This document shows, piece after piece, positions 6,466 through 6,466 of a stretch of DNA of 6,466 bases (the stretch's first letter is position 1; every line of letters starts with the position of its first letter). The position numbers and the translations under genes are program-made. Source of the DNA: Gammaproteobacteria bacterium (GTDB lineage Bacteria > Pseudomonadota > Gammaproteobacteria > Pseudomonadales > Azotimanducaceae); NCBI GenBank assembly GCA_009839405.1, contig VXPR01000024.1, positions 1-6,466 of the forward strand. Direction: 5' to 3'. The notes under the pieces were generated by a model. The model made no database searches. It had not been told where the DNA came from and was given only the letters and a program-made list of their open reading frames with translations.

Positions 6466-6466
6466 T

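Overview
The window looks like part of a cell-surface polysaccharide locus from a GC-rich, probably Gram-negative bacterium. The Gram-negative call rests on a Wzm/Wzt-type exporter pair. No gene here identifies a genus, and I do not name one. All four recognisable genes lie on the minus strand and read from the right edge to the left edge. About 95% of the window is coding.

In transcription order the layout is as follows. (1) 6318-5551 is an ABC-2 type polysaccharide export permease. (2) 5551-4208 is its ATPase partner, joined to the permease by a TAATG stop/start overlap; its C-terminal half resembles a decayed sulfotransferase. (3) 4207-3913 is a 295-base gap holding two full copies and one half copy of a hairpin repeat. 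(4) 3912-1447 is an 821-residue protein made of a sulfotransferase domain, a right-handed beta-helix domain, and a zinc-ribbon plus SAM-methyltransferase domain. (5) 1450-1 is a glycosyltransferase with two GT-A domains in tandem, overlapping gene 4 by a TTGA stop/start and running off the left edge. A further copy of the hairpin repeat (6412-6465) sits upstream of the permease.

Taken together, the genes suggest synthesis, decoration and export of a glycan. The glycosyltransferase would add sugars. The triple-domain protein would sulfate and methylate the chain, with the beta-helix perhaps holding or modifying it. The ABC pair would carry the product across the inner membrane. In Wzt-type exporters the ATPase C-terminal domain often recognises the modified end of the chain. 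Here that position is taken by a sulfotransferase-like fold without its cofactor-binding residues, which could act as a reader of the sulfated or methylated glycan. That link is inference. The domain assignments come from motifs read directly in the translations.

The long open frames on the plus strand opposite these genes are GC-rich shadows and are not annotated. No RNA gene, CRISPR array, transposase or convincing promoter was seen.
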